Source: Streptomyces marokkonensis
GTDB taxonomy: Bacteria > Actinomycetota > Actinomycetes > Streptomycetales > Streptomycetaceae
Assembly: GCF_008312835.1 (NCBI RefSeq)
Contig: NZ_VSKS01000002.1
Span: forward strand, 496,001 to 560,000
Length of the DNA stretch: 64,000 bases
Direction: 5' to 3'
Shown: one piece after another, positions 39,275 to 48,758 of the stretch
Position numbering within the stretch: position 1 is the first letter of the stretch
Layout of the letters: the number at the start of each line of letters is the position of its first letter
Notes under the pieces: model-generated
What the model was told of the DNA's origin: nothing
Seen by the model: the letters and a program-made list of their open reading frames with translations, nothing else
The model's database searches: none
Made by a program: the position numbers and the translations under genes

Positions 39275-40123
39275 GTGGCACGCAAGCTCGCCGTCATCGG
39301 GGCCGGTCTCATGGGGTCCGGCATCGCCCAGGTCTCCGCACAGGCGGGCTGGGACGTCGTCCTGCGCGACGTCACCGACGAGGCGCTGACGCGGGGCACC
39401 GACGGGATCAAGGCGTCGTACGACAAGTTCGTGAGCAAGGGGAAGCTGGAGGCCCAGGACGCCGGCGCCGCCCTCGCCCGGATCACCGCGACCACCGACC
39501 TGGACGCCTGTGCGGACGCGGACGTGGTGGTCGAGGCCGTGTTCGAGAAGCTCGAGGTCAAGCACGAGATCTTCCGCACGCTCGACAAGATCGTGCGCGA
39601 GGACGCCGTACTCGCCTCCAACACCTCCGCCATCCCGATCACCAAGATCGCGGCCGTGACGGAGCGCCCGGAGCGGGTCGTCGGCACCCACTTCTTCTCG
39701 CCGGTGCCGATGATGCAGCTGTGCGAGCTGGTCCGCGGCTACAAGACGAGCGACGAAACCCTCGCCAGGGCGCGGGAGTTCGCCGAGTCGGTCGGCAAGA
39801 CCTGCATCGTCGTCAACCGCGACGTCGCCGGCTTCGTCACCACCCGCCTCATCTGCGCCCTCGTCGTCGAGGCCGCCAAGCTCCACGAGTCGGGCGTGGC
39901 GAGCGCCGAGGACATCGACCTGGCCTGCAAGCTGGGCTTCGGCCACGCCATGGGACCGCTGGCCACCGCCGACCTCACCGGCGTGGACATCCTGCTGCAC
40001 GCCACGAGCAACATCTACACCGAGTCCCAGGACGAGAAGTTCGCCGCCCCCGAGCTGATGCGCCGGATGGTTGACGCCGGTGACATCGGACGCAAGAGCG
40101 GGCAGGGCTTCTACGAGCACTGA
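39275..40123 (+). CDS. 3-hydroxybutyryl-CoA dehydrogenase
   Basis: 282 residues. NAD(P)-binding LAVIGAGLMGSGIAQVSAQAG (about 5-25) and the 3HCDH signature RDVAGFVTTRLICALVVEAAKL (about 185-206); catalytic His in VGTHFFSPVPMM (about 137) and Glu nearby. Converts acetoacetyl-CoA to 3-hydroxybutyryl-CoA, feeding the ethylmalonyl-CoA pathway and butyrate-type units in Streptomyces. GTG 39275 has AGGGGAG at 39261-39267. Stands alone. Confidence 0.92.
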   Translation: MARKLAVIGAGLMGSGIAQVSAQAGWDVVLRDVTDEALTRGTDGIKASYDKFVSKGKLEAQDAGAALARITATTDLDACADADVVVEAVFEKLEVKHEIFRTLDKIVREDAVLASNTSAIPITKIAAVTERPERVVGTHFFSPVPMMQLCELVRGYKTSDETLARAREFAESVGKTCIVVNRDVAGFVTTRLICALVVEAAKLHESGVASAEDIDLACKLGFGHAMGPLATADLTGVDILLHATSNIYTESQDEKFAAPELMRRMVDAGDIGRKSGQGFYEH

Positions 40124-40279
40124 TCACCGCGCGTTCACCCCGGCGCGCATCACACGCCGGGGTGAATTCGGTATCGGTTCGCTTACAGGCAGCAACCTCT
40201 GCGGGCGCCACGCCGTCAGAGCTTGCATCACCGGCCGTCAGGAAAACACGGAGCACGAGACGCATCACGGGGAGCGCAT

Positions 40280-40603
40280 ATGCACATCAGGGGCGACCAC
40301 GTCGAGCTGGTCGTCGGGGGCCGCCTCGACGTCCGCAGCGCGGCGGACGCCCGAACGGTCCTGCACTCGGCCGTCGACGACGGAGCCGGCGACCTGGTTC
40401 TGGACCTGTCCGAACTGGACTCCTGGGACGCCACCGGACTCGGCGTGATCATGGGAGCCCACCGACGGGCCGGCCGGTGCGGCCGGCGCCTGGTGCTGCG
40501 CGACGTACCGCCGCAGATGCAGCGCCTGCTGGTGGCCACCCGGCTGCACCGGATCCTCGCGATCGAGGGGGGCATCGGGGTGGACACGCTGCCCCGCGTG
40601 TGA
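40280..40603 (+). CDS. STAS-domain anti-sigma factor antagonist
   Basis: 107 residues, a single STAS domain. The regulated residue position is in LDLSELDSWDATGLGVIMGAHRR: Thr (about 54) replaces the usual Ser of DSSG, which may still be phosphorylated. Such proteins release sigma factors from anti-sigma kinases. ATG 40280 has GGGGAG at 40269-40274. The partner kinase is not adjacent. Confidence 0.85.
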   Translation: MHIRGDHVELVVGGRLDVRSAADARTVLHSAVDDGAGDLVLDLSELDSWDATGLGVIMGAHRRAGRCGRRLVLRDVPPQMQRLLVATRLHRILAIEGGIGVDTLPRV

Positions 40604-40864
40604 GGCCGTACGGGTGTGCGGGGGACGATCCGTGGAACCCGGGCCGGCCTCGGCGAACCGCGCGACGCGTGCACAATCCTCACGAGACTGTGACGTCTCG
40701 GACGGCGCGGTACCCCGGACTGTCGTAGATACTGAGCGAAGGTTTAGGGTTCGGCTGCCCGCTGCATGCAACCCTCGAGCGGGCCCGGACCAGAAGCGAC
40801 AGCGCGGTGTGCAGCGAGGCCGGGGAGGGCTTCAGCCACGACGCTTTTGGGGGGCTAAGGACCT
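40604..40864 (+). promoter_or_regulatory. spacer upstream of the NTPase-like gene
   Basis: 261 bases. Contains an inverted repeat CGAGAC (40683-40688)/GTCTCG (40695-40700) and, downstream, a TAGATA -10-like hexamer (40726-40731) without a good -35. No gene seen. Confidence 0.3.
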
Positions 40865-43387
40865 ATGGACCCGAACACCACGGGACCCGAGGAGTACGGC
40901 CACGACGGTGACAGCAGTGCGCCGCGTCAGCGTCCTCCCAGGGAATCCCTGACTTCCGACTTCGGACAGCACGCGCCCGCGCTCGCCCGCACGGTGCAGC
41001 TCGTCTCCGGCGACTTCCTGCTGACCGTCAACCCCGTCGACGGCAGCGAGATCGAGCCCTGCCCGCCCGCCGAACGGCCGGCCCGCCCCGTGAAGCTGAC
41101 GGAGGCCGAGCGCGCCGGGGTCGAGCGTGCCGCGAGGCCGCCCGTCCCGCCGGGCCCCGCGCAGCCCACGCTGCCGCTGCTGGCCCGTCAGGACGAGCGG
41201 GAGACGCTGGTCCGGCTGCTCGCCCGCGGCCGCTCCGTGCGCGTCACCGGCCCGGCCGGCTCGGGCCGCACCCGGCTCCTCGACGTCGTCGCCGAGGACT
41301 GCGCGGACCTCGCCCCCGACGGCGTGGTCCGGCTGAACGGCCTGCGCCGCTCCGCCGACGATCTGCTCCACGACCTCTTCTACGCCGTCCACAACGCCCC
41401 GCTGCACCGCCCGGAGCGTGCCGAACTCGTCGAGTGCGTCCGCGAGGTCGGTGCCGTCGTCGTCCTGGACGACCTGGAGTTCGGTGGCGCCGCCCTCGAC
41501 GAGCTGCTGGACGCCACCCCCGAGTGCGCGTTCCTGTTCGCCGCCACCCCGGACGTGCCCGAGCCGTCCGCCGACGCCGGCATCGAGGAGGTCGCCCTCT
41601 CCGGTCTCGACCGCGCGGCCGGACTCGACCTGATCGAACACGTCGTCGGCCGCCGCCTCACCGAGGACGAGTCGAACTGGGCCGGCGACCTCTGGTTCGA
41701 GTCCGAGGGCCTGCCGCTGCGCTTCGTCCAGGCCGGTGCCCTGCTCCGGCAGCGCGACCGGCTGCGGGCCGGCACCAGCGCCGTCGACGAGTTCGGCGTC
41801 TTCGAGGACGTACGGCCCGACGAGGCGCCCTACGACCCCGCCGACGGCGACGAGGTGCCGCTGCCCTCGCTCGGCGAGGCCGCCGCGCCCGCCCCGCTGC
41901 TCGCCTCCCGGCTCAGCGCGTCCGCCCGCGCCACCCTGCGGTTCGCCGTCGCGCTCGGCGGCGAGGTCCCCCACCAGGCGCATCTGCCCGCCCTCGTGGG
42001 CGACACCCACGCCGACGCCGCCCTCGGCGAGCTGGCCGCCTGCGGACTGGTCTCCCCGGCGGGCTCCCGCTACCGGCTCGCCGCCGGGGTGCCGGCCCAG
42101 CTCGAGGCCGCCGGATACGCCGACGAGGCCGAGGCCCAGGCCCGCGCCGCCGCCCAGCACTACGCCTGGTGGGCCGGGCACCCGTCGGTCACCCCGGAAC
42201 GGGTGTGCGCCGAGGCCGACGCGGTGCTCGCCGCGCTCGCCGTGCTGTCGCCGCTCACCTCGGCCACCAGCGAGGGCGAGCCCAGCACCGCCGTACAGCT
42301 CGCCCGCACCGCCGCGCCCGCCTTCGCCGCCGGGCTGCACTGGAGCGCCTGGGAGAAGGCGCTGCGGGCGGGTACGGAGTCCGCCCGGCTCGCCGGGGAC
42401 GTGGGTGAACAGGCCTACTTCCACCACGAGCTCGGCGTCCACGCCCTGTGTGCCGGACAGCTCGACCGGTCGCGCGCCGAACTGGAGGCGTCCATCGGGC
42501 TGCGCGGTGCCCTCGCCGACAAGCGCGGCACCGTCGCGGGACGCAGGGCGCTGGCCCTGGTCGCCGACCGTTCCGGCCTCCCGCTCTCCCTCATGGCGGC
42601 CGCGGGGGAGGACGTGCCCGAGGCGCACCGCGAGGAGTCGGCCTCGCCGCCGCGCGGGGTGCCCACGGCGTTCCCGGAGCTCCAGCCCCCCACCGACAGT
42701 GCCCTGGTCATCAGCCGCACGGTGCCGTCCCCGTCTCCCTCTCCGTCGTCGGCCAATGCGGGCGGCGGTCTGAGGGGCCTGGCCCGGCGCAATCTGGTGG
42801 CGGCCGGCGCGGGCGCGCTGCTCGTCGCCGTGCTGGGCACGGTGGTCACCCTGGGCGCGACGTCCGAGAACGACGCCGGTACGCCGTCGGAGAACGTCGG
42901 CGTCAATCCGTCCGCGAGCCAGGGCATCGACGACGGCAGCCTGGGCGCGGACCCGGCGGCCGGGGACGAGGGCGACACCGGTGAGGCCACCAGCAGGCCG
43001 ACCGATCCCGGTCCGGACGGCACGCTGGGCACCTCGGACGACCCGACGCCCACGGCCGACGAGTCGGGCGAGCCGTCGGACGAGCCGAGCGGTACCAGGA
43101 AGCCGGACGGTCCGACGGAGACGCCGAAGCCGCCGACGAGCCAGAAGCCCCCGACGAGCCAGAAGCCTCCGACGTCCGAGCCGCCGACCTCGGAGCCGCC
43201 GACCTCGGAGCCTCCCACCTCGGAGCCGCCGACCTCGGAGCCGCCTCCCAGCTCCGAGCCGCCGCCGTCGACCAGCGACTCGGCCGGCGGCCCGACCTCC
43301 TCCGCCCCCGTGGAGACGAGCACCTCCGCCGGCGCCCCGCAGAGCAGCGGCGCGGGCACGCCCAGCAGCTCGCAGTCGGTGATCTGA
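40865..43387 (+). CDS. membrane-anchored STAND-like NTPase with Pro/Ser-rich outer tail
   Basis: 840 residues in three parts. Cytoplasmic NTPase-like region (about 105-330) with a P-loop GPAGSGRT (129-136), in which Arg replaces the usual Lys, a Walker-B-like VVVLDDLE (about 198-205), followed by winged-helix and TPR-like helical sequence (about 370-570). One membrane helix at about 642-665. Then about 170 extracytoplasmic residues, Asp/Glu/Thr/Pro-rich, with KPPTSQ and EPPTSE repeats (about 750-795), likely to cross the wall. No effector domain is recognised. ATG 40865. It ends at a strong bidirectional hairpin facing nucS. A signalling ATPase is the best guess; it could also be an envelope-tethered regulator. 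Confidence 0.7.
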   Translation: MDPNTTGPEEYGHDGDSSAPRQRPPRESLTSDFGQHAPALARTVQLVSGDFLLTVNPVDGSEIEPCPPAERPARPVKLTEAERAGVERAARPPVPPGPAQPTLPLLARQDERETLVRLLARGRSVRVTGPAGSGRTRLLDVVAEDCADLAPDGVVRLNGLRRSADDLLHDLFYAVHNAPLHRPERAELVECVREVGAVVVLDDLEFGGAALDELLDATPECAFLFAATPDVPEPSADAGIEEVALSGLDRAAGLDLIEHVVGRRLTEDESNWAGDLWFESEGLPLRFVQAGALLRQRDRLRAGTSAVDEFGVFEDVRPDEAPYDPADGDEVPLPSLGEAAAPAPLLASRLSASARATLRFAVALGGEVPHQAHLPALVGDTHADAALGELAACGLVSPAGSRYRLAAGVPAQLEAAGYADEAEAQARAAAQHYAWWAGHPSVTPERVCAEADAVLAALAVLSPLTSATSEGEPSTAVQLARTAAPAFAAGLHWSAWEKALRAGTESARLAGDVGEQAYFHHELGVHALCAGQLDRSRAELEASIGLRGALADKRGTVAGRRALALVADRSGLPLSLMAAAGEDVPEAHREESASPPRGVPTAFPELQPPTDSALVISRTVPSPSPSPSSANAGGGLRGLARRNLVAAGAGALLVAVLGTVVTLGATSENDAGTPSENVGVNPSASQGIDDGSLGADPAAGDEGDTGEATSRPTDPGPDGTLGTSDDPTPTADESGEPSDEPSGTRKPDGPTETPKPPTSQKPPTSQKPPTSEPPTSEPPTSEPPTSEPPTSEPPPSSEPPPSTSDSAGGPTSSAPVETSTSAGAPQSSGAGTPSSSQSVI

Positions 43388-43403
43388 CCGGTCGCCGTCA
43401 CGC

Positions 43404-43440
43404 CCGAGGGCCGGGTTCCCGAACGGAACCCGGCCCTCGG
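43404..43440. terminator. bidirectional terminator between the NTPase-like gene and nucS
   Basis: Sixteen-base perfect arms, 43404-43419 and 43425-43440 (core GAGGGCCGGGTTCC), with a 5-base loop, between two converging genes; it can serve both. Confidence 0.85.
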
Positions 43441-43457
43441 TCTGTCGTGGCGACCGC

Positions 43458-44129
43458 TCAGAACAGGCGCAGTTTGTCGTCCTCGATGCCCCGCAGCGCG
43501 TTGTAGTCGAGGACCTGGCAGCCGATGCCCCGGTCGGTCGCGAGGACCCGGGCCTGCGGCTTGATCTCCTGGGCGGCGAAAATGCCGCGCACGGGGGCGA
43601 GATGGGGATCGCGGTTCAGCAGCTCCAGGTAGCGCGTGAGCTGCTCCACGCCGTCGATCTCGCCGCGCCGCTTGATCTCCACCGCGACGGTCCGCCCCTC
43701 GGCGTCCCGGCACAGGATGTCGACCGGGCCGATGGCGGTCATGTACTCGCGGCGGATGAGGGTGTAGCCCTCGCCGAGAGTGTCGATGCGGTCGGCGAGC
43801 AGCTCCTGGAGGTGTGCTTCCACGCCGTCCTTGATCAGGCCGGGATCGACGCCCAGTTCGTGCGAGGAGTCGTGGAGGACTTCCTCCATCGTGATGATGA
43901 GCTTCTCGCCCGCCTTGTTGACGACGGTCCAGACGCCCTCCTCCTCGCCGGTGCCCTCCTTCAGCGTGCAGGGCGGCGACATCCAGTTCAGGGGCTTGTA
44001 GGCCCGGTCGTCGGCGTGGATCGAGACGCTGCCGTCGGCCTTGACCAGGATCAGACGGGGTGCCGACGGCAGGTGCGCGGTGAGCCGTCCGGCGTAGTCC
44101 ACGGAGCAGCGGGCAATGACGAGACGCAT
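43458..44129 (-). CDS. nucS: mismatch-specific endonuclease NucS (EndoMS)
   Basis: 223 residues. RecB-like nuclease centre visible as Asp137 (GPVDILC), Glu151 and Lys153 (VAVEIKRRG); the N-terminal DNA-binding domain spans about 1-100. NucS cuts mismatched DNA and provides mismatch repair in actinobacteria, which lack MutS/MutL. ATG 44129 gives the usual N terminus [10 protein letters not shown]; an ATG three codons upstream is less likely. The last residues (DDKLRLF) match the conserved beta-clamp-binding tail. Confidence 0.93.
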   Translation of the reverse strand: MRLVIARCSVDYAGRLTAHLPSAPRLILVKADGSVSIHADDRAYKPLNWMSPPCTLKEGTGEEEGVWTVVNKAGEKLIITMEEVLHDSSHELGVDPGLIKDGVEAHLQELLADRIDTLGEGYTLIRREYMTAIGPVDILCRDAEGRTVAVEIKRRGEIDGVEQLTRYLELLNRDPHLAPVRGIFAAQEIKPQARVLATDRGIGCQVLDYNALRGIEDDKLRLF

Positions 44130-44417
44130 GGTCGGCAACGCTACTCGACCGGCCGGGGTCGACGCGATCCGCCCTCACACCCACCCCGTGCGACCCGTGG
44201 GGCGCGTCCTGAATCTCCTGGAAAACGCGTGTTCGGCGATGGCTGATTACCTGCCCACAGGAAGTTCCCCATCCGCGCATTCTCCTGGTGCGGTCACGGT
44301 CCGTTGCTTACGGTATTGAACGGGAGGTCGCGAACCGTGTACGCAGCGTGCCCGATTTCGCGCACTCCCTCATCTGTCAGGCAACCCCTGCTCGTTGGGG
44401 GTGCGAGAGGAGAACCC

Positions 44418-44810
44418 ATGTCGCTCGACGTCTCACCGGCCCTACTCGAGAAGGCCGAGCGAGGCGAGGTCGACGAAGCAGAATTCGTCGACTGCGTCCG
44501 GACCTCCCTGCCCTACGCATGGGAGATGGTCAGCTCCCTGGTGGCCCAGCTGAAGGTGGACGGCGGACCCTTCGCCGACAACCAGACGCCCCCGCCGGAC
44601 GAGCAGGCACGCGGTCAGCTGCTGCGTGCGCTCGCGAGTGACGCGATACGCGGCGCGCTGCAACGCCACTTCGGTGTACGGCTGGCCTTCCAGAACTGCC
44701 ACCGGGTGGCCGTGTTCCCGCTTGACTCCTCGGTCGACGAGACGCTGGCCCGCTTCACCTCGGTGCGCAACCAGCTGCTCAACCAGTCGCCGGAACTGCG
44801 CGACTGCTGA
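44418..44810 (+). CDS. SCO5389-family protein of unknown function
   Basis: 130 residues, soluble and mixed helical, with no membrane segment. I recognise it as a conserved Streptomyces family (MSLDVSPALLEKAERGEVDEAEFV at the start, NCHRVAVFPLDSSV near 95-108) with no known role. ATG 44418 has AGAGGAG at 44406-44412. An AT-richer patch at 44295-44330, upstream, may contain its promoter. Divergent from nucS. Confidence 0.8.
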   Translation: MSLDVSPALLEKAERGEVDEAEFVDCVRTSLPYAWEMVSSLVAQLKVDGGPFADNQTPPPDEQARGQLLRALASDAIRGALQRHFGVRLAFQNCHRVAVFPLDSSVDETLARFTSVRNQLLNQSPELRDC

Positions 44811-44892
44811 CGCGCCATCGTCAGCTTGCCGCTCCGTACGCGGGAGGTGCGTTCTGTACCGGGGCGGCAAGCCTCCGTGGACCCCGGCTCGC

Positions 44893-45921
44893 TCAGGCGA
44901 GTTGGGGGAGTACCTCGGCCCCGAGCCGTCGTACGTTCTCCTCCGTCGCCGCGAGGTCGCCGGAACCCTCGACGAGCAGCGCGAAGCGGGAGATGCCGGT
45001 CCGCTCGCTGGTCGCGGCGAGCCGGTCGGCGCACAGCCGGGGCGTGCCCACCGGGTGCAGCCCGCAGAGCAGTTCGGTGTACGCCAGCGGGTCGCGCATC
45101 TGCCGCGGTCGCCCGTCGACCGTGACATGGGCCTCCAGCCCCTGCCTCAGCCAGCCCGGCATCGCCTTCAGCAGGGTCTCCGCCGCGTCCGTGCGCCGGT
45201 CCGCGATCTGGCAGACGCCCGCCGAGACATGGGCCGCGCCGTGGATCTCCCGGGCCGGCCGTCCGCACGCGCGCGCGTGCCGCCGCCACAGGGCGACCAT
45301 CTCGGCCTTCTCCTCGTCCCCGACGTGCATGCCGAGCAGCATCGGCAGTCCGCGCTCGGCGGCCAGCCGTACGCTCGCCGGGGAGGTGCAGGCGACGACG
45401 ACCTCCGGGCCCTCGGTCTCGGTCAGGGACTCCGACGGGCGCGGGACGACGGGCACCTCGCGGAATCGGTACCGCTCGCCGTCGGCCCCGACGGACGCCT
45501 CGCGCAGCCAGCGCACCAGCAGATCGAGTGATTCCGGGAACCCCTTTTCGTACGCCTCCAGTCCGGCCCCGAACACCTCCAGGTCGACCCACGGCCCGCC
45601 GCGCCCGAGGCCCAGGGAGAACCGGCCGCCGCTCGTGATGTGCAGCAGAGCGGCCTGTTCGCCGAGGGCGACCGGGTGGACGGTGGGCAGCACACTGACC
45701 GCCGTCCCGACCCGCAGCCTGCGGGTGCGGCCGAGCAGCAACGCGGCCAGGGTGACGGCGGACGGGCAGGTGCCGTAGGGCACGAAGTGGTGCTCGGCCA
45801 GCCAGACCGTGTCGAGCCCCGCCTCCTCTGCCACTTCGGCCGAGCGGACCGCGCGGTGCAGCGCCTCTCCCTCGCCCTGCCCGGGGAACTGGGCGGCCAA
45901 CACGAAACTTCCAACGCGCAT
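44893..45921 (-). CDS. LLM-class flavin-dependent oxidoreductase
   Basis: 342 residues, luciferase-like TIM barrel: AEEAGLDTVWLAEHHF (about 32-47), the TAVSVLPTVHPVALGEQAALL segment (about 73-93) and GLGRGGPWVDLEVFG (about 103-117). Probably an FMN- or F420-dependent monooxygenase; the substrate is unknown. The start is ATG 45921 with GGAAAG upstream; longer in-frame starts to 46188 run into the next promoter region. Confidence 0.85.
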   Translation of the reverse strand: MRVGSFVLAAQFPGQGEGEALHRAVRSAEVAEEAGLDTVWLAEHHFVPYGTCPSAVTLAALLLGRTRRLRVGTAVSVLPTVHPVALGEQAALLHITSGGRFSLGLGRGGPWVDLEVFGAGLEAYEKGFPESLDLLVRWLREASVGADGERYRFREVPVVPRPSESLTETEGPEVVVACTSPASVRLAAERGLPMLLGMHVGDEEKAEMVALWRRHARACGRPAREIHGAAHVSAGVCQIADRRTDAAETLLKAMPGWLRQGLEAHVTVDGRPRQMRDPLAYTELLCGLHPVGTPRLCADRLAATSERTGISRFALLVEGSGDLAATEENVRRLGAEVLPQLA

Positions 45922-46162
45922 TGCTTTCCTGCTTCCTTGGCTCCGACGCGGAGCTCCCCCGCAGGGCATAACCGCCCGACACGTGCCGAGGACACGGCCG
46001 GGCGAGCGATTTTGCGGATTGTCTGCAGAATGAACCGCTGCGGAGGGGCGCCGCACCGCCACGGAGGGGACTTGTGACGATTGGTGCCGTACGCGTACCC
46101 CTGCCCGTGCCGCGTAGGCTGGACGCGGCCCCAGCATCCTGTATAGCCCCGTGAGGTGTCCT

Positions 46163-46495
46163 GTGTCCCCGCGTCGCAACCGACCCAAGGGAGCCGGTTC
46201 GTCCGGCCGGAGCGCCGAGGACGACCGTTCCGGCCGCTACGGCGGCTGGCAGTCGACGGAGAGCTGGCAGGACGAGGAGTGGAACGTACGGCACGTGGCG
46301 GGCGCCAGTGCCCGGGGCAAGGCCTACCGGTGCCCCGGCTGCGACCAGTTGATCCCGGACGGGGTGCCGCACGTGGTGGCCTGGCCGGAGCACGCCGGGA
46401 TCGACGACCGCCGGCACTGGCACAAGGCGTGCTGGAACGCGAGGGACCGCCGCACCACGCGGGTGCGGCGGTCCCGTAACGCGCCGAGGTTCTGA
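46163..46495 (+). CDS. small zinc-finger protein of unknown function
   Basis: 110 residues. A basic/hydrophilic N terminus is followed by a four-ligand zinc site, YRCPGCDQLIPDG (about 54-66) and HWHKACW (about 86-92), resembling a treble-clef/HNH-type knuckle without evident catalytic residues. GTG 46163 is preceded by GAGGTG. It converges on the ABC permease gene. Conserved in Streptomyces in this place as I recall; role unknown. Confidence 0.7.
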   Translation: MSPRRNRPKGAGSSGRSAEDDRSGRYGGWQSTESWQDEEWNVRHVAGASARGKAYRCPGCDQLIPDGVPHVVAWPEHAGIDDRRHWHKACWNARDRRTTRVRRSRNAPRF

Positions 46496-46502
46496 GGCGT
46501 CG

Positions 46503-47396
46503 CTACACGTCCCGCTTCTCCAGCAGGGCGAAGGCGCCGCCGAGGGCCGCGCCCGTGGCGACCAGCATGATCCACAGCGGGTCCCAGCCGGACGGACCGG
46601 ACTCGGAGAGGGAGTTGGCGTAGAAGATGCTCATCTGGTTCGGGATGGAGTACTCGAACAGCGCCTGCTGCACGTCCTCGAGCGACGACGAGAACATGAA
46701 CAGCGCGATCACCAGCGGGGCGAGCACGGCACCGATCATGATGGTGATGGCGCCGGCCGAGTGCCGGATGACCGACCCGATCGCCAGCGACAGCGTGCCG
46801 AGCAGCGCCAGGTAGAGCGAGACGCCGACCGTGCCCTTCAGCCACTCCTCGCCGGAGGGGTCCTTGGCGTTGTACTCCTCCAGCAGCGCCACGTGCACGA
46901 AGCCGATGAGCGTGGCGCACACCAGCGTCACCACGAAGGCGAGCACGAAGAACACCAGGGCCTTCGCCGCCAGCACGCGTCCGCGCGAAGGACAGGCGAC
47001 CATCGTGGTGCGGATCATGCCCGTGCCGTACTCGGAGGCGGTGGTCAGCACGCCCAGCGTGATGATGCACATGCCGCCCAGCAGCAGTCCGAAGAAGCCG
47101 AGGGACAGCGGGCTCTCGCCGCCCAGGTCGGGGTCGGAGCTCGCGACCACCATGCCGGTCAGCGCACCGATGCCGACGACCAGCGCGACGAACACGCCCA
47201 GCGTCCACATCGTGGAGCGCACGGACTTGATCTTCGTCCACTCGGAGGCGAGGGCGTGCCCGAGGTGGGTGCGCACCACGGGGATCGGCGAGGTGTAGCC
47301 GGCACCCGCCGGACCGGAGGCGGGACGGGCGGCACCGGGAGCCGCCTGCCAGTCGGGGGCGGCGCTCTGCGGCATCGGGGGCGGGGGCGTGCTCAT
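46503..47396 (-). CDS. ABC-2 permease, system 1
   Basis: 297 residues. A Pro/Ala-rich cytoplasmic N terminus (about 1-48), then six membrane spans; SEWTKIKSVRSTMWTL (about 51-66) is the conserved start of this permease type. Start ATG 47396 overlaps the stop of its ATPase by 4 bases (ATGA). Partner of the upstream ATPase; probably a lipid, peptide or envelope-stress exporter by family resemblance, but no substrate can be read from sequence. Confidence 0.87.
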   Translation of the reverse strand: MSTPPPPMPQSAAPDWQAAPGAARPASGPAGAGYTSPIPVVRTHLGHALASEWTKIKSVRSTMWTLGVFVALVVGIGALTGMVVASSDPDLGGESPLSLGFFGLLLGGMCIITLGVLTTASEYGTGMIRTTMVACPSRGRVLAAKALVFFVLAFVVTLVCATLIGFVHVALLEEYNAKDPSGEEWLKGTVGVSLYLALLGTLSLAIGSVIRHSAGAITIMIGAVLAPLVIALFMFSSSLEDVQQALFEYSIPNQMSIFYANSLSESGPSGWDPLWIMLVATGAALGGAFALLEKRDV

Positions 47397-48640
47397 CGGG
47401 CGTCCTCGGGCTTGGTCAGGTCGGCGGACGGGGCGGACGGGGGCGCGGCGGCCGGCGGCGCGGCCGGAGCCGGACCCCGGGGAGCCTGCGGGGCCGGCTG
47501 CGCGTACGGGTTCGGGGCCTGGGCGCCCGGGACCGCTCCGGGGACGCCCGGAGCGCCGTAGGGGCCCGCGGGGGCCTGCGCCGGCGCGCCCTGCGGCGCG
47601 AAGGGCTGCCCGCCCTGCTGCGGCGGCGGCGGCGCGTACCAGCCGGGCTGCCCCTGACCCGGAACCGGCACCGGCGGCTGAGCGCCGGGCGGCAGCGGCT
47701 GCTGGAGCCCGGCCTTCTGGTCGGTGGTCGAGCGGTAGTCGACGGCGCCCTGCGTCATCCGCATGTACGCCTCCTCCAGCGAGGCCTGGTGCGGCGACAG
47801 TTCCCACAGCCGTACGTCGCTGTCGTGGGCGATGTCGCTGATGCGCGGCAGCGGCAGTCCCGTCACCCGCAGCGCTCCGTCCTGCTCGGGCAGCACATGC
47901 CCGCCGGCCTCGGTGATCGCGGCGGACAGCTTCTCCCGCTGCTGCGGCTCGCTGTCCGGCGTGCGCACCCGCGCGAAGTCGGCGGAGTTGGCGGAGATGA
48001 AGTCCGTGACGCTCATGTCGGCCATCAGCTGTCCGCGGCCGATGACGATGAGATGGTCGGCGGTCAGCGCCATCTCGCTCATCAGGTGGGACGAGACGAA
48101 GACCGTACGGCCCTCCGCGGCCAGCGACTTCATCAGGTTGCGCACCCAGAGGATGCCCTCGGGGTCGAGGCCGTTGACGGGCTCGTCGAACAGCAGCACC
48201 TGGGGGTCGCCGAGCAGCGCGGCGGCGATGCCGAGCCGCTGGCCCATACCCAGGGAGAAGCCCTTCGACCGCCGGCGCGCCACGTCGTGCAGACCCACGA
48301 CACCCAGGACCTCGTCCACACGGCGGGCCGGGATGCCCGACAGCTGGGCCAGGCTCAGCAGGTGGTTGCGGGCGGACCGGCCGCCGTGCACCGCCTTGGC
48401 GTCCAGCAGCGCGCCGACCTGACGGGGGGCGTTCGGCAGCTTGCGGTACGGATAGCCGCCGATCGTGACCTGACCCGCGGTGGGGTTGTCCAGGCCGAGG
48501 ATCATCCGCATCGTCGTCGACTTGCCCGAGCCGTTGGGCCCCAGGAATCCGGTGACGGCGCCGGGACGCACCTGGAAGGAAAGGTTGTACACAGCGGTCT
48601 TGTCGCCGTACCGCTTGGTCAGGCCGACTGCCTCGATCAT
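47393..48640 (-). CDS. ABC-2 ATPase with Pro-rich C-terminal tail, system 1
   Basis: 415 residues: an ATPase of about 310 residues (Walker A GPNGSGKS 34-41, signature FSLGMGQRLGIAAALL about 130-145, Walker B VLLFDEPVNGLD about 150-161) plus about 100 residues of Pro/Gln/Gly/Ala-rich tail (PPGAQPPVPVPGQGQPGW). The tail is unusual for an ABC ATPase and is absent from the paralogue at 49535. ATG 48640 chosen at MIEAVGL, which aligns with the paralogue; an in-frame GTG at 48649 is possible. Confidence 0.9.
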   Translation of the reverse strand: MIEAVGLTKRYGDKTAVYNLSFQVRPGAVTGFLGPNGSGKSTTMRMILGLDNPTAGQVTIGGYPYRKLPNAPRQVGALLDAKAVHGGRSARNHLLSLAQLSGIPARRVDEVLGVVGLHDVARRRSKGFSLGMGQRLGIAAALLGDPQVLLFDEPVNGLDPEGILWVRNLMKSLAAEGRTVFVSSHLMSEMALTADHLIVIGRGQLMADMSVTDFISANSADFARVRTPDSEPQQREKLSAAITEAGGHVLPEQDGALRVTGLPLPRISDIAHDSDVRLWELSPHQASLEEAYMRMTQGAVDYRSTTDQKAGLQQPLPPGAQPPVPVPGQGQPGWYAPPPPQQGGQPFAPQGAPAQAPAGPYGAPGVPGAVPGAQAPNPYAQPAPQAPRGPAPAAPPAAAPPSAPSADLTKPEDAR

Positions 48641-48758
48641 GCTCCGCACCCATCGAAAGGTTCAGGACAGCAGGGCGCACGCCCCCGTAAGGGTTAGGAG
48701 GATATCGGGGCGCTGACGGTTCCGCCCAAGGCCGGGTAAAAACCGGCCCCGGGCCGGC

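Noticed and set aside
40683-40731. Promoter with TAGATA -10 for the NTPase-like gene
   Set aside because: Only a -10-like hexamer; the -35 position is GC-rich without similarity.
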